A stretch of DNA of 64,000 nucleotides from the NCBI GenBank assembly GCA_041666525.1, contig JBAYGT010000010.1, forward strand, positions 1 to 64,000. Direction: 5' to 3'. The DNA comes from JBAXTZ01 sp041666525 (GTDB lineage Bacteria; Bacillota; Negativicutes; JBAXTZ01). Positions 35,306-43,244 of this stretch are shown here, in pieces. The notes beneath the pieces are model-generated. The model searched no databases. It worked only from the letters and a program-made list of their open reading frames with translations, and had not been told where the DNA came from. A program made the translations under genes and the position numbers. The number at the start of each line of letters is the position of its first letter. Within the stretch, counting starts at the first letter, position 1.

Positions 35306-35333
35306 ACGCCCTCTCCCAACGGGAAGAGGGCGT
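35306..35333 (-). terminator. Second terminator in the leader of the GNAT-rsgA-ABC-F operon
   Basis: ACGCCCTCT-type arms pair across a 3-base loop; on the minus strand TTTTGTTTT follows. Its arms closely resemble those of the first terminator at 35390-35419. Confidence 0.7.
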
Positions 35334-35389
35334 AAGTGTGCGTCGGCACACCAAAGCTCAACTGTTTCGCATGGCAATCGCCACAAAAA

Positions 35390-35419
35390 ACGCCCTCTTC
35401 CGTCACCGGAAAAGGGCGT
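35390..35419 (-). terminator. First terminator/attenuator hairpin of the GNAT-rsgA-ABC-F operon
   Basis: A 13-bp stem (ACGCCCTTTTCCG with CGGAAGAGGGCGT) and a GTGA loop are followed by six T on the minus strand, 21 bases after the leader ORF stop. Confidence 0.8.
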
Positions 35420-35440
35420 GAATAACACACACAACGCGGA

Positions 35441-35509
35441 TTAACTAACCGCGCACACTTTTACCGGGACAGCAATATTCATGACAAATACACAGCTCAT
35501 ATCAATCAT
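35441..35509 (-). CDS. Leader peptide, 22 codons, before GNAT-rsgA-ABC-F
   Basis: An ATG at 35509 preceded by GGAGGG (7-base spacing) opens a 22-codon frame: MIDMSCVFVMNI, then AVPVKVCAVS. A promoter lies 50-75 bases upstream and two terminators lie between it and the GNAT gene. This is the architecture of antibiotic-responsive attenuators of ABC-F genes, in which a ribosome stalled on the leader stops the terminator from forming. The reading frame and ribosome site are visible; the regulatory role is inferred. Confidence 0.6.
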   Translation of the reverse strand: MIDMSCVFVMNIAVPVKVCAVS

Positions 35510-35557
35510 CTTCTGTCCCTCCTTCGTTCGTCTTTTGACGAAATATATTCGCCTATA

Positions 35558-35586
35558 AAAATACATGATAAAAGTACGTCTGTCAA
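35558..35586 (-). promoter_or_regulatory. Promoter of the leader/GNAT-rsgA-ABC-F operon
   Basis: TTGACA (35581-35586), 17-base spacer, TATTTT (35558-35563) on the minus strand. A small stem (TTCGTC / GACGAA) lies between it and the leader ribosome site. Confidence 0.65.
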
Positions 35587-35627
35587 GCAAAAGTCAGTCG
35601 CATGAATTAAATTCAATATTATTCATA

Positions 35628-36876
35628 CTATCTTATCCGTTCAATTTCTCTGACACCGTCCATATAGTCGATCAACTTTTCGGGGATTTTTATGCCGCCG
35701 TCAGCCGTTTGATAGTTTTCCATGATTGCCAATATCAACCGGTCAGTAAATCCGGTCGCCGAGATGGTGTAAGGAAACCCCTTTTGTCCGGCAATTTTGT
35801 AGCGGATATTCCCCCGGCGAGTTTGATAGTCGAGAATATTGGTGTTGGAAGTCAGCTCGCGATAGCGCCCCTGTCCCGGAAACCAACCCTCAACATCGTA
35901 TTTTATGCTACCCGGCGCACCGGTGTCACCGGCAGCTGACAAAATCGTCCGATAAGGTATACCCAGCTCATCCAAAATTCTTTCTTCGTTTTCCAAACAC
36001 TTTTTATGCCAGTATTCCACATCCTCTGGCAAACAATAAACAATTTGTTCCATTTTGTAAAACTGATGCACCCGAAATACGCCGTTAACGTCCCGTCCGG
36101 CGCTGCCAATTTCGGTGCGAAAACACATCGAATCACCCAGATACAGCAACGGAAGCTGTGTAAAAACTTCATCCATGTGCATACCCAACAGTGATTGTTC
36201 GCTCGTTCCAATTAGCGATAAATCTTCTTCTTCAATTTTAAAATTGTCTTTTTGGGCAAACGGCAGATACCCCGACGTAAACAGTGTCCGTTTTTGCGCC
36301 AAAAATGGCGGTGAAATCAGTTCAAATCCTTGTCCGCGTGTTCAAACACGCGAACATCCGCGCCAGCGCCCAACGCAACTGAACGAATTCGTTTTTGTAA
36401 CAGCAGAATCTCGTTTTGGCAGTTTTTACACCGCGCGGGATATCGATCAAATTCAGAATTTCACCCAGCTGTTCATGCGTCTTTGGTTGAAAATCAAATT
36501 TCCGAATAGCTCCGTGTTCGTAAAGTGTAACATTGTTTTCTTCGCCACCCTCCGGTACCCGTGCATCCAGCATATTAGGAATAACGGATAATTGTTCGTT
36601 TAAAAACAAAGTACACTCCCGCAGCTCATCTTCGAGAATTTTGATTTGCTGCTTGTTTTTTAACGCCTCGGTTCGTACCACTTCAATATCCGGATTGTTC
36701 ACCCCGGATTTTGCATACAGATTGTGCTGATGACGCAACTCATCAATCTCCCGCGCTAACTGGTTTTTTCTTTGCGCCCGTTGCACAAGTCCGTAAATAT
36801 CCGCTTCACAACCACGTTTACGGCAATTAGCTATTACGAGTTCAGTGTTATTTATGATGAAGTTTATATCCAACAT
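35628..36876 (-). pseudogene. serS: Seryl-tRNA synthetase with a single frameshift
   Basis: Two adjacent frames together form one about 415-residue SerRS, the normal length. The upstream frame (36876-36322) holds the N-terminal coiled-coil arm and the start of the catalytic core (FDFQPKTHEQLGEILNLID, then FVQLRWALARMF). The downstream frame begins in front of GFELISPPFLAQKRT and holds motif 2 (CFRTEIGSAGRDVNGVFRVHQ in part) and motif 3 (NILDYQTRRGNIRYK), ending EREIERIR-like. One extra base near 36335-36350 breaks the frame, inside the palindrome CGCGTGTT-CA-AACACGCG (36335-36352). It could be a sequencing or assembly error, a recent mutation or a +1 recoding site. AGGAG precedes the ATG, and a Ser-rich leader ORF with terminator lies upstream. 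Confidence 0.8.
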
Positions 36877-36898
36877 TTTGCTTTTCTCCTAAATTAAA

Positions 36899-36930
36899 AA
36901 AACGCCCTTCCCGTCCTGCGGAAAGAGCGC
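36899..36930 (-). terminator. Attenuator terminator before serS
   Basis: On the minus strand GCGCTCTTTCC and GGGAAGGGCGT can pair around a 6-base loop, followed by seven T. It lies between the leader ORF stop (36958) and the serS ribosome site. Confidence 0.75.
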
Positions 36931-36957
36931 ATAAACCATGCTCGTGAATATAGTTAC

Positions 36958-37050
36958 CTAAATCAAGGTACGACTATCCACACTCCGCCAGAACAACAAT
37001 GTCTGGAGTTGGTAATAGTATTGACTTGAATAACTACTATACTTTTTCAT
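36958..37050 (-). CDS. Ser-rich leader peptide, 30 codons, before serS
   Basis: An ATG at 37050 with GGAGGG 7 bases upstream opens a 30-codon frame that begins MKKYSSYSSQYYYQ and ends SVDSRTLI. Six of 30 residues are Ser, four of them within residues 5-9 (codons AGT, AGT, TCA, AGT). A terminator follows before serS. This fits classical transcription attenuation in which scarce Ser-tRNA stalls the ribosome at the SSYSS stretch. No T-box motif is visible. The regulatory role is inferred from the layout. Confidence 0.65.
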   Translation of the reverse strand: MKKYSSYSSQYYYQLQTLLFWRSVDSRTLI

Positions 37051-37236
37051 CAGCTGTCCCTCCTGCGGAATATTTTTAATTTATATTGACCGTAGCTTAC
37101 GCTTTTTAAAAAAATATGTCAAGAAAATTTCTGAACGTTGAAAAATGCATTATCCTATTGGCATTCTCTTCTCCCTTTTAATTCGGAGTGTTATAATGAA
37201 AAGCACAAAATCGAAAAGTTAAATACGAGGTGAAAT

Positions 37237-37746
37237 ATGAAAGCGCGATCTTCTCTTCGTACAGCTCTCGTCGACAAACCCTGCCACTGGCTTAAAAACC
37301 TCTTCCACAGCGAAGCCTTCAAAATATTATTGGGGGTCTGTTTCGGTTCTTTGTTAACGTTTGGTTGTTCATATTATATTTTGAACAAACAAATCGAAGT
37401 AGATAATCACCGATTCTTATTGCAACAAAGAATCCAACTCATCGAACAAATGGCATCGCTCGCAGCTGAACAACAGCACATAAAAGATTTATGGTTGCCT
37501 TATAAAAACAATTTCGAGAAAACCGGAGCTATTTCATGCAACGCGCAACAAAATGATGTTTTCCAAAAAATGACTGATTATAATGCACGCTACTATTCCA
37601 ACGTAATACTAATTTCACATTTTTTTGGTAAAGATGTTGCTGAAAAGCTGAAAGCAATGGATCATGCTAAGGCTTGGGAAATAAAAAAAGAAGAGTATAA
37701 CGCACTAATCGACGCGATGTGCTCAAAAATCGATTTACCTGAGTAA
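37237..37746 (+). CDS. Membrane-anchored protein of unknown function
   Basis: A 169-residue protein with a basic N-terminus, one hydrophobic segment at about residues 27-50 (FKILLGVCFGSLLTFGCSYYIL), and a C-terminal hydrophilic helical region of about 120 residues rich in Gln, Lys and Glu. This suits a single-pass protein with a helical sensor or tether domain. GAGGTG precedes the start. It is 200 bases upstream of the first peptide gene and on the same strand, but no known family is recognised and membership in the peptide cassette is unproven. Confidence 0.5.
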   Translation: MKARSSLRTALVDKPCHWLKNLFHSEAFKILLGVCFGSLLTFGCSYYILNKQIEVDNHRFLLQQRIQLIEQMASLAAEQQHIKDLWLPYKNNFEKTGAISCNAQQNDVFQKMTDYNARYYSNVILISHFFGKDVAEKLKAMDHAKAWEIKKEEYNALIDAMCSKIDLPE

Positions 37747-37839
37747 TTGAAGTTTTTTGAAATCATTACCTCTTGCCGTCCGAGCGATTATTTTCGTTTG
37801 AACGGCTTTTTTAATCCGGACAAAATGGCACAATTAACT

Positions 37840-37904
37840 CTTACGTAATTCTAACATTTCGCTAACGTCACACCAAACATCGACGCTAAATCAATTGTTA
37901 TACT
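37840..37904 (+). promoter_or_regulatory. Promoter of peptide gene 1 with three 11-bp-phased repeats
   Basis: CTTAC (37840-37844), CTAAC (37851-37855) and CTAAC (37862-37866) recur every 11 bases; 32 bases after the last is TATACT (37899-37904). The arrangement is repeated at the second peptide gene. Eleven-base direct repeats are typical of OmpR/PhoB-family binding sites. Confidence 0.7.
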
Positions 37905-37946
37905 AAGCACAGAAAACAACATTACGACAAGAAGGAGGAAAGTGCG

Positions 37947-38063
37947 ATGTTAAAGAAAGTTTATTGCAGCAACCAACCGGACGTCTCCTGGAAATGCCTG
38001 GCCTGCGTAATTCCGCGACCGAAACCAGTAGCTCTGTCCATCAGCCTGCCGTTCAATTCCTGA
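37947..38063 (+). CDS. Putative RiPP precursor peptide 1 (38 residues)
   Basis: A strong site (AAGGAGG) 10 bases before the ATG opens a 38-codon frame: MLKKVYCSNQPDVSWKC, then LACVIPRPKPVAL, then SISLPFNS. It has Cys at 7, 17 and 20. The start MLKKVY and the C17-L-x-C20-(V/L)-I motif are shared at the same positions with the second peptide 3.6 kb downstream, although the rest differs. The 3' Pro-rich tail (PRPKP) is unique to this copy. It has its own activator-type promoter and terminator and is followed by an ABC exporter and a radical SAM enzyme. No GG cleavage site is present. Confidence 0.7.
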   Translation: MLKKVYCSNQPDVSWKCLACVIPRPKPVALSISLPFNS

Positions 38064-38114
38064 TTTCCCGCCTGAATCAACTGACATAAAGAAAACGCCC
38101 GCAAGCATAGCGAC

Positions 38115-38147
38115 AGCCGGAATGATCAATACATTCCGGCTGTTTTT
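38115..38147 (+). terminator. Terminator between peptide gene 1 and the exporter
   Basis: Perfect 10-bp stem AGCCGGAATG / CATTCCGGCT followed by GTTTTT. It would give abundant short precursor mRNA with limited read-through into the exporter and maturase genes. Confidence 0.8.
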
Positions 38148-38191
38148 CCAAACACTGCAGCTTAGCTGGAGACACCGAAAGGAGCAACACC

Positions 38192-39949
38192 ATGCGCACT
38201 ACTGAACATAACGGAGTTTTTGCACAAATACGGCAATACTCCAAAAGCATATTATCGCATGACAACACACTGCTGGCCTGGCTGATTTTGTTGACGTTGC
38301 TCATTGCGGTAGCGGAAGCGGCCGAATTGTGGTTGCTTGTTCCTTGCATGGCTTTTTTCGGCGTGAGTACCGGAACGGCTGGCGCGCCGGAGTTTGTCAC
38401 CCGGCTGCTCACCGGTGTTGATGGCAAATATGCACTGTTGTTGCTGTTGGTTGCGTATCTCACGATTAATTTCGCTCTGGCTCTTATGCAAAAAAAGCAA
38501 AGCGTTGCAAGCATGTCATTTCGGGCCGGATTTTCACGCAGCCTCAGTAATCAGCTTTATAAAGCTTTCGCCAATGCCCGGTGGCAGTATATTATTACCA
38601 AACGTCGCACCGACGTGGTTCATGCGCTGACTAACGATTTGCGCAACATCGATATGGGAACATATCTTGTCATCCAGTTCCTCTCAATGTTGCCTATAGC
38701 CTTAGCGCAATTATTGCTGGCTTTTTTTCTGTCACCTAAAATTACTGCCCTGACCATCGCTTTGAGCGCGGTGTTCTTTTTTGCGCTGCGCAAAAGCAAC
38801 GACAAACTCAATACCTGTGCCATGAACATGCACGGGTTGCAGCAGAACAGCATCAAATTAGTCAGCGAGCATCTTGCCGGAATTAAGGAAGTAAAAAGCT
38901 ATGGCGTAGAAGCTGCACAGATAGACAACTTCACGCACACCAACCAAGCGGTCGAACAGCAATATATTCAGTTTGCCCGGATTTTCAGCAAAACCGGTTT
39001 CATCTACAAAACTGGTGCGGCCTTGGCGGTTTGTCTGTTTCTCATAGTAGCGTTAGTAATCATGAAGACGCCACTCGCCGGACTGGTGATAATAATCGTC
39101 ATTTTTTCGCGCATTTGGCCGTTTCTGTCCACCGTACAAACCAGTTTTCAGTTTTCGATAATGATGTTGCCGTCCTGGAACAATTTCCAAACCTGGCTGG
39201 ACGAGTGCCTTAACGCCGAAGAATTCCCTTGCGCCGATTGTAGCGGCAACCGTGTTGAACTGGCGGACTCTATCCGCTTGGATAAGGTATCGTTTGGCTA
39301 TAACGGCCAGCAACCGTCAGTAATAGATGAGCTGTCGCTGGAATTGAAGCGGGGCAGCATTACTGCCCTGACCGGACCGTCTGGTTCGGGAAAGAGCACA
39401 CTGGCTGATTTGTTGCTGGGTTTGCTGACACCACAACAGGGACAGGTACTCCTCGATGGCGCGCCCTTGACCGGGCAACTACTGGCGGACTGGCGCAACA
39501 GTATTGGCTATGTCCCGCAGGAAACCGTTCTCTTCAGCGGCACGATTCGCGACAATCTGCTCTTGGCCAAACCGGACGCTGGCGACGACGAACTGCACGA
39601 GGCAGTGCAACTTGCCGCAGCGGACTTCATCGCTCAACTCCCTGCCGGGCTGGACACCGATCTGGGCGAACGCGGCAGCGGCCTGTCCGGCGGTGAAAAA
39701 CAGCGCATCGCACTCGCACGCGCCTTCCTGCGTAAACCGGCGTTGCTCGTCCTCGACGAAGCCACCAGCGCACTGGATATCGACAATGAATTGCGTATCA
39801 AACAAGCCTTAAGCAATTTGCGCGGCAAAACCACCGTACTGCTCATCGCCCATCGGCCGGCGCTGCTCGAAGCAGTTGACACGATAGTTGCACTCGAAGA
39901 CGGTCGCATTCAACAAACTACCCTTCAACATAATCTAACACAACTCTAA
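38192..39949 (+). CDS. ABC exporter (fused membrane and ATPase domains) of the peptide cassette
   Basis: A 585-residue half-transporter with an N-terminal six-helix membrane domain (about residues 25-330) and a C-terminal ATPase: Walker A GPSGSGKST (about 396), signature LSGGEKQRIALARA, Walker B LLVLDEATSALD. Unlike bacteriocin exporters with a leader peptidase, it has no N-terminal C39 domain, so leader removal, if any, needs another protease. It is preceded by AAAGGAG and lies between peptide 1 and the radical SAM gene. Export of the modified peptides is inferred from position. Confidence 0.9.
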   Translation: MRTTEHNGVFAQIRQYSKSILSHDNTLLAWLILLTLLIAVAEAAELWLLVPCMAFFGVSTGTAGAPEFVTRLLTGVDGKYALLLLLVAYLTINFALALMQKKQSVASMSFRAGFSRSLSNQLYKAFANARWQYIITKRRTDVVHALTNDLRNIDMGTYLVIQFLSMLPIALAQLLLAFFLSPKITALTIALSAVFFFALRKSNDKLNTCAMNMHGLQQNSIKLVSEHLAGIKEVKSYGVEAAQIDNFTHTNQAVEQQYIQFARIFSKTGFIYKTGAALAVCLFLIVALVIMKTPLAGLVIIIVIFSRIWPFLSTVQTSFQFSIMMLPSWNNFQTWLDECLNAEEFPCADCSGNRVELADSIRLDKVSFGYNGQQPSVIDELSLELKRGSITALTGPSGSGKSTLADLLLGLLTPQQGQVLLDGAPLTGQLLADWRNSIGYVPQETVLFSGTIRDNLLLAKPDAGDDELHEAVQLAAADFIAQLPAGLDTDLGERGSGLSGGEKQRIALARAFLRKPALLVLDEATSALDIDNELRIKQALSNLRGKTTVLLIAHRPALLEAVDTIVALEDGRIQQTTLQHNLTQL

Positions 39950-40030
39950 CTAATACCTTAACCTATCCAAACCATAGCCCGGACAAGTCAGGTTATACTA
40001 ATTTCAGACCGAATGATTTTTGGAGGGAAG

Positions 40031-41461
40031 ATGTTCACTATATTACGATCGTACTTTGATACACCCTATCTCTATGACGCAAGCAATAATGATTTTTTTC
40101 AGCTGGACGAAAACTCGTTCAATACTTTGGTTACGGCCGGCGGCAAAGTAAGCGGCTGTACTGACGCAAAACTGCAAAAAGATTTAATCGAGGCCGGCGT
40201 CAGCGACGAACCACTGCCGGTTATCAGCGTTCAGGAGTTTACCGACAAATTCAACGGTTTTCTAAATAAAACTTCCGGCAACATCGGTAAAATAACTTTC
40301 AGCATGACCGAGCGTTGCAACCTGCGCTGCAAATACTGCATTTATTCCGGCAACTACGAAAACGAACGCGTACATGCAACCGCAGGAAATGACCTGACCG
40401 TAGAAACTGCAAACAAAGCTCTCGATCATTTCCTGAGCCAGCCACAAAAACCCGGCTTCATTATTTTTTACGGCGGTGAAGCGCTGTTGAATTTCCCGGT
40501 GTTGCAGCACATGGTTGAGCGCACAAAAAAAGAAAGTCCGGACACCGGTTTCAGCATTACCACCAACGCGCTTCTGCTCAATGAGCCTGAGAAACTCGAT
40601 TATCTCATCAACAACAATTTTATGCTAAACATCAGCTTCGACGGACCGCAGCAGGAAACTGCGCGTGTTGACCACCGCGGTCACGGAACCTATGCTCGGT
40701 TACTCGAAATTCTGCAAACTATCTATGATCGTGACAAAAATTACTTTAACAACAACGTAGTCATAAACATCGTCTTGTCGCCAATGCATTCGCTGCTGGA
40801 AATAAAAGCTTACTTCGATGAACAGCCGCTTTTCGCCGAATGTACGCTCAATCCGATTTTCAACTATGACCCGGATAACATTTACGCAAAAACCTATGGC
40901 CTCGAACAACAACAGCAAACCAACATACGCGAATTAGAGGTGTTGCGTCACGAATTCGCGACTGATTACACGAAGGCATCACCTTTTCTTAAAGGTGTTT
41001 TCTTGCAACAGATGCAAAGCATTAACCAACGGTTTTCTGGCAAAACCACCAATCTGCCGCTACATTCCTGCTGTTTGCCCGGCAAAGGCACAATGTTTGT
41101 AAACAGCCACGGCGCACTAGGCATGTGCGAGCGTGCCGAAAAAATCATTCTTGGCACGGTCGATGATTTTTCTACAGTTGAAGCCATCGCGGCGCAAACA
41201 TTAGAAACCTATCGCAGCCTGGTAGAAAAGCACTGCACAGATTGCTGGGCCAATAAAATTTGCACGCGCTGTTTTGCGACAGTAGACCGCGGCGACCTCG
41301 GCGAAAGCACGTTCATCCGCGATTGTGAGCGACTGCGCAAGGTTTACGAGCGGCAATTGCAAATGTTTCTTACCATCAAGGAGCAAAACGAAAGCGCTCT
41401 TGATGAGCTGGAAAACTATAGCGGCGACCCGAACGAACTGCCGCGCGATTTGACAATGTAA
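40031..41461 (+). CDS. Radical SAM/SPASM peptide maturase
   Basis: The protein (476 residues from the ATG at 40031, after TTGGAGGG) has three parts. Residues 1 to about 80 form an N-terminal region that could be a precursor-recognition (PqqD-like) module. A radical SAM core follows, with CNLRCKYC (Cys96, 100, 103) and the IYSGNYE segment. The C-terminal SPASM region is rich in Cys: HSCCLPGKGTMFVN, LGMCERAE, HCTDCWANKICTRCF and FIRDCER. IYSGNY after the cluster motif resembles maturases of Cys-containing peptides in clostridia. The likely reaction is a thioether or carbon-carbon crosslink on the flanking peptides, with Cys17/Cys20 as candidates (inference). Confidence 0.88.
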   Translation: MFTILRSYFDTPYLYDASNNDFFQLDENSFNTLVTAGGKVSGCTDAKLQKDLIEAGVSDEPLPVISVQEFTDKFNGFLNKTSGNIGKITFSMTERCNLRCKYCIYSGNYENERVHATAGNDLTVETANKALDHFLSQPQKPGFIIFYGGEALLNFPVLQHMVERTKKESPDTGFSITTNALLLNEPEKLDYLINNNFMLNISFDGPQQETARVDHRGHGTYARLLEILQTIYDRDKNYFNNNVVINIVLSPMHSLLEIKAYFDEQPLFAECTLNPIFNYDPDNIYAKTYGLEQQQQTNIRELEVLRHEFATDYTKASPFLKGVFLQQMQSINQRFSGKTTNLPLHSCCLPGKGTMFVNSHGALGMCERAEKIILGTVDDFSTVEAIAAQTLETYRSLVEKHCTDCWANKICTRCFATVDRGDLGESTFIRDCERLRKVYERQLQMFLTIKEQNESALDELENYSGDPNELPRDLTM

Positions 41462-41477
41462 CACGGATTTTTTCACG

Positions 41478-41542
41478 CTAACACAATTCTAACGCAATAC
41501 TTACTTTACGCAAACCAACGCCTGCCAAATCAAGCCTATAAT
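41478..41542 (+). promoter_or_regulatory. Promoter of peptide gene 2 with three 11-bp-phased repeats
   Basis: CTAAC (41478-41482), CTAAC (41489-41493) and CTTAC (41500-41504) recur every 11 bases; 32 bases after the last is TATAAT (41537-41542). The repeat-to--10 spacing equals that at peptide gene 1, and AAATCAA and ACAGAAAACAA around the -10 are also shared. Confidence 0.72.
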
Positions 41543-41583
41543 GAGTACAGAAAACAAAATAAATATTTAAGGAGAACAAAATC

Positions 41584-41685
41584 ATGTTGAAAAAAGTTTA
41601 CACTGGGAAAAGCCATTCTGCCAGCAACGGCTGCCTGAAATGTCTTATAAACGTCATTATGCTTGCAACATCCATGCCGCACTAA
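41584..41685 (+). CDS. Putative RiPP precursor peptide 2 (33 residues)
   Basis: AAGGAG lies 9 bases before the ATG of a 33-codon frame: MLKKVYTGKSHSASNG, then CLKCLINVIMLATSMPH. The MLKKVY start and Cys17/Cys20 (CLKC, then LI) match peptide 1 exactly in position. The C-terminal half is hydrophobic where peptide 1 is Pro-rich. It is followed 27 bases later by a strong terminator, making a self-contained transcript of about 200 bases. It is probably a second substrate of the radical SAM enzyme and exporter. Confidence 0.7.
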   Translation: MLKKVYTGKSHSASNGCLKCLINVIMLATSMPH

Positions 41686-41713
41686 TACCATTAACATCCC
41701 TGCCGCCTGTAAT

Positions 41714-41744
41714 AAGCCCTTCTTAAGGAAGGGCTTATTTTTTT
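41714..41744 (+). terminator. Terminator of peptide gene 2
   Basis: AAGCCCTTC / GAAGGGCTT stem with a short TTAAG loop followed by ATTTTTTT. Confidence 0.85.
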
Positions 41745-41752
41745 AGGAATTA

Positions 41753-43237
41753 TCAGGCAACAGTTTTAACTCCGCCCAGAACAACGGTGAATTCCGAACC
41801 TTTATCCACCACACTGCTGACGGAAATACTGCCACCGAGCAACTCAGCGATTTGTCGAACAATCGCCAACCCTAACCCTGAACCTTTAATCGTCTGCGAA
41901 TGAGATTTGTCGGCACGATAAAACCGGTCGAATATCCGCGGCAGGTCTTCCGGGGCAATCCCGACACCGGTATCGCGCACTTTGAAGATAACCCGGTCAG
42001 CATCAGCTTCTAATGTAGCCGTTATCGTTCCGCCGGCCGGCGTATATTTCGCAGCATTTTCCAACAAATTGTGCAAAACCTGTACCAACAACGGCTCATT
42101 CGAATTAATGAATAAATGTGCGGGAAAAGCAGTTTCAAAGCAAAGCCGTTTTTCGGCATAAACGCGGCTGATTTCGCGGATCTGTTCGTCTGCCGCCGCT
42201 GCAATATCTACCACTGCTCCAACAAACTGTGCCTTGTCCATACTCTCCAACCGTGTTAGCAGCAACAACGCGTCCGTTGTTTTTTGCATCCGCTCGCAAT
42301 TTTTGAGAATAGTCTCGCCAAACTCTTTCACCTCGTCTGCAGTGGCGATTCCGCCCGCCAGCGCTTGCGCGTGCGAACTGATTACCGTAAGCGGTGTGCG
42401 CAACTGGTGCGAAGCATTCGCGGAAAACATTATCTGCTGCATGTTAAGTTTCTCTAGCTCCTCGATGTAATAGTTCAAGTGCTCGGCAATCGTCTGCAAC
42501 TCATTGCCGGTTGCAAGTTCCAGCTTGCGCGGCTTCGGATTTTGGGCTTCATGAGACAGGTAGTCGTTAATAACATTGATACTGTTGAGAATTTTCCTGA
42601 TAAAAAATCTCAGCGAAAATACCAAAATAATGAATGCGGCCAAAACCATCAACAAGACATTATAAGCCACTTCAGTGTATATCTGAAAAATATGCGGCGC
42701 CTGGGCAGCGGTTATCAACGTATATTTTTGATGCTGCGCGTCAATGTCAAAGGTAACTGCGCGAATAAATGTGGTCTGAAACAGCTGCTCAAACAGATTG
42801 GTCGGATTGTCATCCACGACCGCCCCGCCCGCTTTGTCGGCGAGTTCGTTCCAGTATGCAATATCCTCTGCCGTGAGATTGTAGCCCGACCCGGTGGAAT
42901 TATACAGTACATGCTGACTGCCATCGAGAACAACACTATTTTCATAGTCGGTGAATTGTGCCGCGCGCAGCAAATCCTGAATCACCGGCTTATACAACAT
43001 TGTTTTGGATTTATTGGTATCGGAATTGGTCAAATCCTTTACCAGCGTACTCAGCGCACGCGAAGTCATCAAAGCCGCTTCCGAAAAATTGTTCTGCCAT
43101 GATTTCTGGGTTTTGTACATCGCCGAACCGATAATAACCACCGAAAGCAACAGTAACACCGCTAGCAGCGACCAGAGCAACCGAACGAAAAGCTGCCGTT
43201 CTAGTTTACTCATCCCCAAAATCAAGCCCTTGTTCAT
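41753..43237 (-). CDS. Sensor histidine kinase next to the peptide cassette
   Basis: The protein (494 residues from the ATG at 43237, with GAGGTGA formed by the end of the regulator gene) has a transmembrane helix at about residues 18-38, an extracytoplasmic domain of about 155 residues, a second helix at about 200-220, and a linker to the kinase core. The phospho-acceptor box is ANASHQLRTPLTVISSH; ATPase boxes are NLLENAAKYT, DTGVGIAPEDLPRIF and GSGLGLAIVRQ. The large outside domain could sense an exported peptide. It is convergent with the peptide cassette. Confidence 0.9.
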   Translation of the reverse strand: MNKGLILGMSKLERQLFVRLLWSLLAVLLLLSVVIIGSAMYKTQKSWQNNFSEAALMTSRALSTLVKDLTNSDTNKSKTMLYKPVIQDLLRAAQFTDYENSVVLDGSQHVLYNSTGSGYNLTAEDIAYWNELADKAGGAVVDDNPTNLFEQLFQTTFIRAVTFDIDAQHQKYTLITAAQAPHIFQIYTEVAYNVLLMVLAAFIILVFSLRFFIRKILNSINVINDYLSHEAQNPKPRKLELATGNELQTIAEHLNYYIEELEKLNMQQIMFSANASHQLRTPLTVISSHAQALAGGIATADEVKEFGETILKNCERMQKTTDALLLLTRLESMDKAQFVGAVVDIAAAADEQIREISRVYAEKRLCFETAFPAHLFINSNEPLLVQVLHNLLENAAKYTPAGGTITATLEADADRVIFKVRDTGVGIAPEDLPRIFDRFYRADKSHSQTIKGSGLGLAIVRQIAELLGGSISVSSVVDKGSEFTVVLGGVKTVA

Positions 43238-43244
43238 CTTCAAA

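Noticed and set aside
36877..37060. T-box riboswitch before serS
   Set aside because: No T-box sequence (the conserved GGTGG-ACC core) or specifier stem is recognisable; a leader ORF with terminator explains the region better.
37196..37222. Eight-codon ORF (MKSTKSKS) before the 37237 gene
   Set aside because: Its start overlaps a TATAAT-like element, so it is as likely to be a promoter; too short to support.
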